A stretch of 34,344 nucleotides of DNA from NCBI GenBank assembly GCA_028287285.1, contig JAQBPY010000309.1, forward strand, positions 1 through 34,344, written 5' to 3'. Shown piece after piece: positions 22,215-32,143 of this stretch. Below the pieces are notes generated by a model. It ran no database searches. It was not told the DNA's origin and was given only the letters and a program-made list of their open reading frames with translations. Made by a program: the position numbers and the translations under genes. The DNA is from Gemmatimonadota bacterium. Its GTDB lineage: Bacteria; Gemmatimonadota; Gemmatimonadetes; Gemmatimonadales; Gemmatimonadaceae. How positions within the stretch are numbered: position 1 is the stretch's first letter; every line of letters begins with the position of its first letter.

Positions 22215-25200
22215 CTACTTGTCCTTGGTTAGGGCAAGGTCTGCATGGATCCCGTCGAGATCCACCGGCAGCCTCGCCAGCATGTCTGCATTTGCCTCTA
22301 TTTCGTCGCCAATCGCGACCGCCGTCGCGAGCACTTCATCGGCGATCCATGCGCGGTGCTCCCTCGCCGCTTCCAACACCATCTCATCGCCGCCAATCGT
22401 CACGCTGATCCGATCGCTGACGGCCAGGCCGGCATCCTTTCGCATACGCTGTACCCTGCTAATCACTTCGCGTGCCACCCCTTCGCGCTTGAGCGCCGGC
22501 GTGATGCCGGGATCGATCGCGGCAAAGAAGCCATGCTCCTCTTCCACGATGAGCGAGCCCGAGGCACGGCGCAGGATCGTCACATCATCGAGGTGAAGCC
22601 CATGCGTCTCGCCATCCACGGTAACGAGCAGCTCACTGCCCAGCTCGAACGCACGCAAGTGTGCGCTCGTGAACTTTGACACCGCTTCGGCAGCCAATGG
22701 TGTCTTTTTCCCGAATTTCTTGCCGAGCGCGCGGAAGTTGGGCTTTGCCTCGAGACTCACCAGTGTATCGCCACTCGAGGCAATGTCGATCGTCTTGATG
22801 TTCAGCTCGGCGGCGAGCACGGGGAGCAGTATCGACAGTTCTTCCGCCGTCACGTGCGGGGAAACACACACCATGCGCGACAGCGGCTGGCGCACGTTGA
22901 TCTTTGCCTGCTCACGCGCGGCGCGGCCAAGCGTCGCCAGGGTACGAACGCTCGACATCAGCGTCTCGAGGCGCGCATCCGGCGCCGCCGCGTTTTCGCG
23001 CACGTACGAGGCGAGATGCACCGACGTGCCCGTGAGCTCGCGATGCAGCTGATCCGTGACGAACGGCGCAATGGGCGCAAGCAGCCGGCAGACGACCACC
23101 AGCACTTCGTGCAAGGTCGCGAACGCGGCGTTGTTGTCGGCGGTAAAGACGTTTCCCTCCGCCCAGAAGCGCGCACGCGACTGCCGCACGTACCAGTTCG
23201 CGAGGTCGTCGTCCACGAACTCCATCACGGCGCGCGCCGCGGCGGAGACATCATACGCCGTCATGTTCACGTCGGCGTCCCGCTCCACGGTGGACAGCCG
23301 CGACAGAATCCAGCGGTCCATCACCGGGCGATCGGCCAGGGCCGGATCATTCGCCGACGGCGACCAGCCAAAGTTCGCGTACGTCGCAAACATGCCGCTG
23401 TAGATGTTCTTGAGCGTGCGTAAAAAGCGGCCGGCATTCTGCTTGAGGAGCGCTTCGTTGAACGCACGCGGTTCCCACGCCTTGCTGCTGCTCACGAGGA
23501 ACAACCGCGCCGCATCGGCGCCATTGCGCTGTACAACGCCAAAGGGATCGACCACGTTGCCCTTCGACTTCGACATCTTTTTTCCATCGGCATCCAGCAC
23601 CGTGCCGTTCACCATGACCGCGCGATACGGAGCGGCCGTGGCAGGCGCGTTGTTGGGCAGTGCATCGCCAAGCCCCGTCGCAATCGCGAGCAGCGAATAG
23701 AACCACCCGCGCGTCTGGTCCACTCCCTCCGCGATGAAGTCCGCGGGAAACTGGCGTGCCACTTCATCCGTGTTCTCGAAGGGAAAGTGCCATTGCGCAA
23801 ACGGCATCGAGCCCGAGTCGTACCAGGCATCGATGACTTCCGGAGTGCGATGCATCGTTCCGTCGCAGCTCGTCGCTGAGCATTTCCACGTATACGCGTC
23901 GATGAATGGCTTGTGCGGATCGAAATCGTCGCCAAGCGTCATCCCACTCCGCTCGGCAAGCTCCGCAAAGCTCCCTACGACGTCTACATGATCGCGGGAT
24001 GCATCGCACACCCAGAGCGGCAGCGGCGTGCCCCAGTACCGGTCGCGCGATACCGCCCAATCAATGTTGTTCTCGAGCCACTCTCCAAAGCGGCCTTCGC
24101 CAACATCCCTCGGGTTCCAGCTCACCCGTGCGTTGCGGGCGAGCATGTCATCCTTGTACGACGACGTCTTCACGAACCACGATGTGCGCGCGTAATAGAG
24201 CAACGGCGTACCGCAGCGCCAGCAATGCGGGTAAGAGTGGTTGAGCGTGCCCGCCTTCCACAATACGCCCCGCTTCTTGAGCTCTTCGATGATCTCCGCG
24301 TCGGCCGCCTTCACGAACTTTCCGCCAACCACAGGCATGTCCGCGTCGAACTCGCCACGCGACGTGACGGGAAGCAGGAATGCCAGATTGTGCCGGCGGC
24401 CGGCGGCATAGTCGTCGGCGCCAAAGGCCGGCGACATGTGCACCACGCCGGAGCCATCATCGGCAGAGACGAAGCTCTCGCCAATGATGATCTCGTGGTT
24501 CGTGCCATCGGGATACGCGAGCCAATCGAGGGGACGACGGTATTTCGCACCCACGAGCTGCGCACCCGTTACCGTGCCCACCTGCGTCCAGCGTGCGGTG
24601 TAATCGTCACCAAGCACCACGGGCGCGCGCGATGCGGCCATGATGATGGTGCGCGTGTCCGCGCTGCCGGTCTTTACCAGCTCCACGTACTCGAGCTCCG
24701 GATGCACGGCGAGCGCGGTATTGGACGGCAGCGTCCACGGCGTGGTTGTCCACACCAGGATACGGCGCGCGGTGCGGCCCGGCATGTCGGCCGCGTCCTC
24801 CACGACTTCTCCGCCTACCTGCCCCAGATCCAGCGCCAGGTACACGCTTGGATCATCGACGTCTTCATAGCCCTGCGCCACCTCATGGCTCGAGAGCGAC
24901 GTCTCGCATCGCGGACAGTACGGAAGGATCTTGTGGCCAAGGTACAGCAGGTCCTTTTTGTAGAACGTGGCCAATGACCACCACACGCTCTCGATGTAGT
25001 CGTTCTGGTAGGTAACGTACGGATGCTCGTAGTCGAGCCAATAGCCAATGCGCTGGCTCAGCGTCTCGAACTCCGCGCGGTACGTGAACACGCTGTCGCG
25101 GCACAGCTGGTTGAACTCCGCCACGCCGAGCTTCTCGATGTCTTGCTTGCCGCTGATGCCGAGCCGTTTTTCGACTTCGATCTCCACGGGCAGACCATGC

Positions 25201-25481
25201 GTGTCCCAGCCCGCCTTGCGCTCCACCCGGAATCCCTTCATGGCGCGATGGCGACAGAAAAGATCCTTGATCGTGCGTGCGAACACATGGTGGATGCCGG
25301 GCTTGCCGTTGGCCGTAGGCGGCCCTTCGTAAAACACGAACGATGGCTTGCCCCTGTGCTGCGCGATCGTCTGCTCGAACAGCCTCTCCTCGCGCCACCT
25401 GGCAAGGAGCAGCTCCTCGAGCTCGTTTGAATCCTGATCGGCCGGCACCAGCGCGAAACGGGGCGTCATGGCGTCGCTCAT
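22215..25481 (-). CDS. ileS: Isoleucyl-tRNA synthetase, type-2 group with GIHH signature
   Basis: This 1088-residue class I synthetase charges tRNA-Ile. The opening catalytic motif is GPPTANGKPGIHH (53-65). The usual HxGH signature is replaced by GIHH at 62-65, with positions 1 and 3 swapped. KMSKS is at 635-639 within GKKMSKSKGNVVDP. The editing (CP1) domain lies between, with WTTTPWTLPSNTALAV, and the anticodon-binding domain follows KMSKS. The length and PPTANGKPGIHH style fit the eukaryote-like type 2 group (IleRS2) known for mupirocin tolerance. The start overlaps the nucleoside phosphorylase stop (ATGA). MTPRF five residues in is an alternative start. Confidence 0.96.
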   Translation of the reverse strand: MSDAMTPRFALVPADQDSNELEELLLARWREERLFEQTIAQHRGKPSFVFYEGPPTANGKPGIHHVFARTIKDLFCRHRAMKGFRVERKAGWDTHGLPVEIEVEKRLGISGKQDIEKLGVAEFNQLCRDSVFTYRAEFETLSQRIGYWLDYEHPYVTYQNDYIESVWWSLATFYKKDLLYLGHKILPYCPRCETSLSSHEVAQGYEDVDDPSVYLALDLGQVGGEVVEDAADMPGRTARRILVWTTTPWTLPSNTALAVHPELEYVELVKTGSADTRTIIMAASRAPVVLGDDYTARWTQVGTVTGAQLVGAKYRRPLDWLAYPDGTNHEIIIGESFVSADDGSGVVHMSPAFGADDYAAGRRHNLAFLLPVTSRGEFDADMPVVGGKFVKAADAEIIEELKKRGVLWKAGTLNHSYPHCWRCGTPLLYYARTSWFVKTSSYKDDMLARNARVSWNPRDVGEGRFGEWLENNIDWAVSRDRYWGTPLPLWVCDASRDHVDVVGSFAELAERSGMTLGDDFDPHKPFIDAYTWKCSATSCDGTMHRTPEVIDAWYDSGSMPFAQWHFPFENTDEVARQFPADFIAEGVDQTRGWFYSLLAIATGLGDALPNNAPATAAPYRAVMVNGTVLDADGKKMSKSKGNVVDPFGVVQRNGADAARLFLVSSSKAWEPRAFNEALLKQNAGRFLRTLKNIYSGMFATYANFGWSPSANDPALADRPVMDRWILSRLSTVERDADVNMTAYDVSAAARAVMEFVDDDLANWYVRQSRARFWAEGNVFTADNNAAFATLHEVLVVVCRLLAPIAPFVTDQLHRELTGTSVHLASYVRENAAAPDARLETLMSSVRTLATLGRAAREQAKINVRQPLSRMVCVSPHVTAEELSILLPVLAAELNIKTIDIASSGDTLVSLEAKPNFRALGKKFGKKTPLAAEAVSKFTSAHLRAFELGSELLVTVDGETHGLHLDDVTILRRASGSLIVEEEHGFFAAIDPGITPALKREGVAREVISRVQRMRKDAGLAVSDRISVTIGGDEMVLEAAREHRAWIADEVLATAVAIGDEIEANADMLARLPVDLDGIHADLALTKDK

Positions 25482-26338
25482 AGCCGCTCCAGCACGCCGA
25501 CCACGAGCGCCGTCAATTTCGGCTCAGCACGGCCCGCAGTGGCAAGAATGGTCTCCAGAAGCGCTGGTTCCAACGCATCGGGCAGGCAGAGATCCGTGAT
25601 GATCGAGAGACCCAGCACCCGCATTCCCGCGTGTACGCCAACAGTCGCTTCGGGCACAGTGCTCATTCCGACGACGTCCGCTCCCAGCCTGCGAAGCATG
25701 CGGTATTCGCCGCGCGTCTCGAGGTTCGGACCGGCCACGGCGACGTACACCCCCTCCCGCAGCGTCGTCTGCTGCCGGGTGGCCACGGAACGCGTAAGTG
25801 CCCGTAGCTCTTCACTATACGGCGCAGACATGTCCGGAAATCGGACACCCAGGCGGTCGTCGTTTGACCCGATCAACGGACTATCGCCAAGAAAATTGAT
25901 GTGGTCGGCAATGAGCATGATGTCGCCGGCGGCCCACAACGGATTCATGCCGCCGCACGCGTTCGAGATGACCAGCGTACCGGCGCCGAGTGCGTGGAGC
26001 ACACGCACCGGAAAGGTCACCTGCTGCAGCGTGTAGCCCTCATACCGGTGAAAGCGCCCCTGCATTGCGGCAACGGTTTTTCCACCGAGCGTGCCGATCA
26101 GGAGCTTGCCCGCATGGCTCTCCACCGTAGACAGCGGAAAGCCGGGGATGTCAGCGTAGGAGATGGATTTATGAACGTCGATCTCGCGCGCGAGACCGCC
26201 CAATCCCGATCCGAGAATGATCGCGACTTCGGGTGCCGTGGTACAGCGCGCACGGATCACCGACACGGCCGCCTGGACCGCCTCCAGCGTGTGTGCGCTC
26301 GCGTCAGACGCGGCCGTCTCCAGCACGGACAACGTCAC
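25478..26338 (-). CDS. Purine nucleoside phosphorylase (trimeric PNP family)
   Basis: This is 286 residues. The family motifs are EVAIILGSGLGGLA for phosphate binding, HAGKLLIGTLGGKTVAAMQG, FHRYEGYTLQQVTFPVRVL, ISNACGGMNP, GPNLETRGEYRMLRRLGADV and GMSTVPEATVGVHAGMRVLG. It phosphorolyses inosine or guanosine to base plus ribose-1-phosphate in purine salvage. An hpt-type phosphoribosyltransferase is encoded a few genes upstream in a separate operon. The start is GTG overlapping the divIVA stop (GTGA). PunA-type PNP is most likely; MTAP is less likely because of length and the ACGGMNP form. Confidence 0.93.
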   Translation of the reverse strand: MTLSVLETAASDASAHTLEAVQAAVSVIRARCTTAPEVAIILGSGLGGLAREIDVHKSISYADIPGFPLSTVESHAGKLLIGTLGGKTVAAMQGRFHRYEGYTLQQVTFPVRVLHALGAGTLVISNACGGMNPLWAAGDIMLIADHINFLGDSPLIGSNDDRLGVRFPDMSAPYSEELRALTRSVATRQQTTLREGVYVAVAGPNLETRGEYRMLRRLGADVVGMSTVPEATVGVHAGMRVLGLSIITDLCLPDALEPALLETILATAGRAEPKLTALVVGVLERL

Positions 26339-26868
26339 GCAGAGTCCGGGGTGCCGGCCTGGAAGAAAACGCCGCTCATGCGAGGCGTCGCGGGGATCTG
26401 CGGCGCCGGAGCATTTTCCGCCGCCGAGATCTCCGCGAGCTGGCGTTCGACGGCCACGCGCATTTGCGTCAGATGGTTGCGACGTGCGCGATCCAGCTCG
26501 GCGAGGTGCAGTTCCAGCTTCCGCACTTCTCCCCGCGCCGCCTCGATCTGGCTTTCGCCTTCGGCACGCGCTTCGCGCACCAGGAGCGCCGCTTCCCGCT
26601 CGGCCGATTCCCTGATCTCGGTACGCAGCTGCTGCGCGCTTACGAGCGCCTCGTTCAACGCCTTGTCGCGCTCGCGAAACGCGCGGAGCTGCTCGTGGAA
26701 CCCTTTCGCTTTTGTCTCGAGGTCCTGCGACATGCGCGTCAGCCGCTCGAGCTCCTCGGCCACCTGCTCCCGAAACTGCTCCACGCGCTCCGGATCATAG
26801 CCGCGAAGCGATTTGCCGAAATCGTAGCGGCGGACGTCGAGCGGGGTGAGATGAAAGGTTTCGTCCAT
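26335..26868 (-). CDS. divIVA: DivIVA-domain coiled-coil protein
   Basis: This is 177 residues. The N-terminal DivIVA signature is FHLTPLDVRRYDFGKSLRGYDPERVEQFREQV. A long coiled coil follows to about residue 150, rich in Glu, Arg, Gln and Leu, with a short proline-rich tail. DivIVA proteins bind curved membrane and recruit partners to poles or septa. It starts with TAATG overlap to yggS and ends GTGA to the phosphorylase gene. A yggS-divIVA neighbourhood is common in bacteria. In this operon it is also followed by a polarity GTPase module, so a polar scaffold role is plausible but unproven. Confidence 0.9.
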   Translation of the reverse strand: MDETFHLTPLDVRRYDFGKSLRGYDPERVEQFREQVAEELERLTRMSQDLETKAKGFHEQLRAFRERDKALNEALVSAQQLRTEIRESAEREAALLVREARAEGESQIEAARGEVRKLELHLAELDRARRNHLTQMRVAVERQLAEISAAENAPAPQIPATPRMSGVFFQAGTPDSA

Positions 26869-27551
26869 TAGGCGGTTCTCGCTCCGAACAGCACGGTACC
26901 GAGGCGCACCAGGGTGGCGCCCTCTGCCACTGCTATCTCATAGTCGCCGGACATGCCCATCGAGACGTCCGATGCAGGATGCCCCTCTTGTTGCAACGCC
27001 TCCGCAGCCTCTCGCGCCCCCTGAAACACCCGGCGAAGCTCCGGCTCTGCAGCTTCAAACGGCGCCATCGTCATTACTCCACGAACCGTCAGACCCGCCA
27101 TTCCCCGGAGCCGCGCGGCCTCACGCGGCACGTCGCCGAGCGCATAGCCGCCCTTCGTACCTTCGCCCGACACATTCACCTGCAGCAGGACATTCACTGC
27201 ACTCCCGCGCGCTGCTCCATGCTCGGCCAACGCGTCGGCGAGCCGGCCGCTGTCCATGGAATGCACGAGATGAAATCCGTCGAGCTGCTTCACCTTGTTG
27301 CGCTGCACGTGCCCGATGAGATGCCACCGGAGACCAACCGGCACCTCCGACATCTTGGAGATGGCTTCCTGCACCCGATTTTCCCCGACGTCGCGCATCC
27401 CGGCGTTCCACGCCGCAAGCGGAGCGTCAGGGCCATACGTCTTCGTGACCGCAACGATCGTCACGTGTTGGCCGTGCCCACCACGCTCCCGAGCCCGCTC
27501 GATCCGCTCCGTTACCTCGGCGAGCCGAGCCGGCAGGTCCTGAAATGGCAT
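26868..27551 (-). CDS. YggS/PROSC-family pyridoxal-phosphate homeostasis protein
   Basis: This is 227 residues from ATG 27551; a GTG at 27578 is possible but would overlap the upstream gene and add non-conserved residues. Family motifs are TIVAVTKTYGPDA with the PLP-binding lysine, VGENRVQEA, WHLIGHVQRNKVKQLD, LLQVNVSGEGTKGG and MGMSGDYEIAVAEGATLVRLG. It binds PLP in a TIM-barrel fold and helps balance vitamin B6 and amino-acid pools, with no catalytic reaction assigned. It is coupled to divIVA through TAATG. Confidence 0.94.
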   Translation of the reverse strand: MPFQDLPARLAEVTERIERARERGGHGQHVTIVAVTKTYGPDAPLAAWNAGMRDVGENRVQEAISKMSEVPVGLRWHLIGHVQRNKVKQLDGFHLVHSMDSGRLADALAEHGAARGSAVNVLLQVNVSGEGTKGGYALGDVPREAARLRGMAGLTVRGVMTMAPFEAAEPELRRVFQGAREAAEALQQEGHPASDVSMGMSGDYEIAVAEGATLVRLGTVLFGARTA

Positions 27552-27562
27552 AACACGGGAAT

Positions 27563-29518
27563 TTACCGGAAGTTGCACCTTGATTCAAGCGAGTCCCGGC
27601 TCGCTCGCTGCGTTGCCGTCAGCGCGGTGATCCTGTGACATTCCAGCAGCGACATCATCATTGGTGCGACATCGTCCGGCTGTCGCAGCCTCCCTGACAA
27701 GGACATGGACCACCCTGACGGAATCACAAATGTGGTGTCGAAGGTCGGAGATGTGGAAATCGCACTTCGCGGACCGTGCGAAATGTACAGAAGGCCTCGA
27801 AGCTGCCACGCCGCGCCCAACAGGTTACGCGTACTTGCGGGAACCAGAACGGATGCGGCCACAGGCCGCCCCGCAGCGCGCGCCGCACTCGCGATGCGCG
27901 CCGCCAGTTCCTCGTGCTGCCACTGGGCACCTGGAATACGGTCCGCATTATTCCAGCGCCATCCCGACCGACGCGCTATCTCCTCGCCATACCACCCAGC
28001 CGGCAGCAGTGGAATCGTGACCACCGACACGTCGCGGCGGATGCCTTCTGTCTGCTGCAGGTACCAGAGGGGGTAGGTATCGTTGTCGCCTGACACGAAC
28101 ATGACCGCGTGCCGCGGCGCACTGGCGAGGAACGCGACGGCGACATCGTGCGCCGCAGTCGCTTCCGGCCCACGTGCGCGATCATTTACCGTCCAGTTGC
28201 CTGCCAGCGGAACTAGGGCAACGGCTGCGGCGAGCGTCGGTGGCCATTTCCGGACGCGTGCAATGGCCACGGCGCCGTACCCGGCAAAAATGCCCCATCC
28301 CCAGAAGCCCAGCACGAAGAAATAGTCCCGCTCGCGCGCCTCATGGGCGTCGTGCGGAACGAATCCGTACCCGATGGACCATCCCGCCTTGAGGTTGAGA
28401 TACACGCACACGCCAAGTGTCCCGCACACCACGAGCGTCGCAAGTGCCTCGGCCGTGACACGCGCGTCTCGCCGCATGGCGCGCCAGCCGGCGATGGCGA
28501 GCACGACGAATACTATGGTCGTGCCAATACGGGCCGGCGTGGTAAACACACCGTCGCCCCACGACATCGCAAACTGCCAGTCTACGTACTCCGCGAGTGT
28601 CGCCAGCTGGATCCAGGCGGGGGCCTGACGCGGCCACAGCGGAGCAACGTCGTACTGATGACGCGCGACGACGTCCACGAGGGCGGCGAACGTATCGGGG
28701 TTGCCCTGATTGATCGCCGGATCGTGCCTGGCACGAACGAGAAGGATCAGGAGCGCGCTCGACGCAATGGCCGCGAGCACGATCACCGTGATGCCGGCTT
28801 CTTTCCTTTTACCTCGCACGAGCACCGGCGCAAACGAGATGACGGCGCCGAGTGTGGCGAGCCACCACGACATGCGGCCTGCTCCTGCCGCTGCAACGAG
28901 CACGCCGCCCAGCAACGCAAGGCGGTCAATGCGCCACCGCCCCTCCGGCGTACGCGACGCGAGCACAATTGCCGCCGGCGCGCCTACCAGCGCACTGAGA
29001 TGCAGTGCGGGTGCGAGCGCGATGAGATATGCCGTAAGCAGCAGCCACCGGTCCTCATGTGCCCCGTTGCCAGGTGACGATCGTGCGGCGCAGGCGAGCA
29101 TCACGACCACGTGGACGAGCGAGATGGCGTAGACCTCGGTCTCGGTCGCATTCGCCCAGACGCTCGTCATCAGCCCCGCGCAGAGCGCACCGGCAATTCC
29201 TCCATACGGCGCGCCCACTGCGCCGTTGCCTCGCGTAACGAGCCATGCCGTCAAGCCACCAGCTGTGGATGTCGCGAGCACCGAGATGACATTCATGGCG
29301 CGTGCCGCCCCCAGCGTGCTCCCTGCGACGACGATCCACGCTCGTCCCAGCGCGACGAACAGCGGAGTGCCGGGTGGATGCGGAATGCCAAAGCTACTCG
29401 CCGCGGCAATGAACTCGCCGGCATCCCAGAATGTGACACCGGGTGCCATCGTCGCGAAGTACACAGCGGCGAGCAGCACACCAGATATCCACGTGGCGCG
29501 CACGGGCCAGCTGTTCAT
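27563..29518 (-). CDS. DUF2723 polytopic membrane protein, TMEM260-like glycosyltransferase family
   Basis: This is 651 residues from ATG 29518. It has about ten or more hydrophobic segments. The signature near the N-terminus, PGVTFWDAGEFIAAASSFG, with HPPGTPLF, is that of DUF2723, which includes human TMEM260 and bacterial homologues and is classed as GT-C glycosyltransferase, possibly protein O-mannosyltransferase. The C-terminal ~170 residues are soluble and extracytoplasmic (FVSGDNDTYPLWYLQQTEG, then VIPSGWSMSLSG). It is the first gene after the ftsH terminator and starts the long operon. There is no Shine-Dalgarno and a weak -10-like TATCTT (29530-29525) lies 6 nt before the ATG, so it may be leaderless. 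Confidence 0.85.
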   Translation of the reverse strand: MNSWPVRATWISGVLLAAVYFATMAPGVTFWDAGEFIAAASSFGIPHPPGTPLFVALGRAWIVVAGSTLGAARAMNVISVLATSTAGGLTAWLVTRGNGAVGAPYGGIAGALCAGLMTSVWANATETEVYAISLVHVVVMLACAARSSPGNGAHEDRWLLLTAYLIALAPALHLSALVGAPAAIVLASRTPEGRWRIDRLALLGGVLVAAAGAGRMSWWLATLGAVISFAPVLVRGKRKEAGITVIVLAAIASSALLILLVRARHDPAINQGNPDTFAALVDVVARHQYDVAPLWPRQAPAWIQLATLAEYVDWQFAMSWGDGVFTTPARIGTTIVFVVLAIAGWRAMRRDARVTAEALATLVVCGTLGVCVYLNLKAGWSIGYGFVPHDAHEARERDYFFVLGFWGWGIFAGYGAVAIARVRKWPPTLAAAVALVPLAGNWTVNDRARGPEATAAHDVAVAFLASAPRHAVMFVSGDNDTYPLWYLQQTEGIRRDVSVVTIPLLPAGWYGEEIARRSGWRWNNADRIPGAQWQHEELAARIASAARAAGRPVAASVLVPASTRNLLGAAWQLRGLLYISHGPRSAISTSPTFDTTFVIPSGWSMSLSGRLRQPDDVAPMMMSLLECHRITALTATQRASRDSLESRCNFR

Positions 29519-29542
29519 TCGACGAAGATAGCGGCTTCCGTG

Positions 29543-29579
29543 AAAAAGCGGCGCACCGGTGGGACTCGGTGCGCCGCTT
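29543..29579 (-). terminator. Rho-independent terminator after ftsH
   Basis: On the minus strand a perfect 13-bp stem, AAGCGGCGCACCG (29579-29567) and CGGTGCGCCGCTT (29558-29546), encloses an 8-nt loop. It is followed by T residues (TTTTT at 29547-29543). It begins 18 nt after the ftsH TAA and ends 24 nt before the DUF2723 start, so it separates the tilS-hpt-ftsH operon from the long downstream operon. There is no T-run on the plus side, so it is unidirectional. Confidence 0.93.
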
Positions 29580-29597
29580 GAATTCAGGGTTGCTGTC

Positions 29598-31585
<1,988 letters not shown>

Positions 31586-31586
<1 letters not shown>

Positions 31587-32143
31587 TACAGCAAGCTCGC
31601 GATATAAGGCAAGTGCCGGAAACTCTCGGCGTGATCCAGGCCGTACCCGACCAGGAACTCGTGTGGTGCGTCGTATCCGATGAACTTCGTATCGTATTTT
31701 AGCTCATCGGCAATGTGCTTGTGCAGCAGTGCGCAAATCTCGAGCGAACGTGGATTCCGCTCCTTGAGCAGGTCCATGAGGCGGTTCAACGTACGGCCCG
31801 TGTCAACGATGTCCTCCACCAACAGGATGTGCTTTCCCTCGAGCTTTGTCTCGGGATCATACACCAGCCGGACATTTCCGGACGATACCGTCCCTTCACC
31901 GTAGCTGGAAGCCACCAGAAAATCGACGTGCAGGGGCCGGTGAATGTGCCGGACCAGGTCGCTCAGGAAGATGAAGCTCCCCTTGAGCAGGCCAAGCACC
32001 AGCAGCTCGCCGTCGGGGTATGCCGCCGTGATGTCCGCGCCCATCTCCTGGACACGCTTCGCAATATCCGGTGCATCGAACACGATGCGACGGACTGCTC
32101 GGCCCTCCAGGCGTGGATCAGCGATCGATGCGTTCACAGACAT
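31586..32143 (-). CDS. hpt: Hypoxanthine-guanine phosphoribosyltransferase
   Basis: This is 185 residues from ATG 32143, overlapping the tilS 3' end by 26 nt; the longer open frame upstream is only tilS overlap. The family motifs are GLLKGSFIFLSDLVRHI, SSYGEGTVSSGNVRLVYD, the PRPP-binding LLVEDIVDTGRTLN and the C-terminal FIGYDAPHEFLVGYGLD. It makes IMP or GMP from hypoxanthine or guanine with PRPP. The position between tilS and ftsH is conserved in many bacteria. Confidence 0.96.

Noticed and set aside
29525-29530. Promoter for the long operon at TATCTT before the DUF2723 gene
   Set aside because: The spacing to the ATG is attractive but there is no acceptable -35, and the upstream side runs into the ftsH terminator stem. 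Kept only as a remark.
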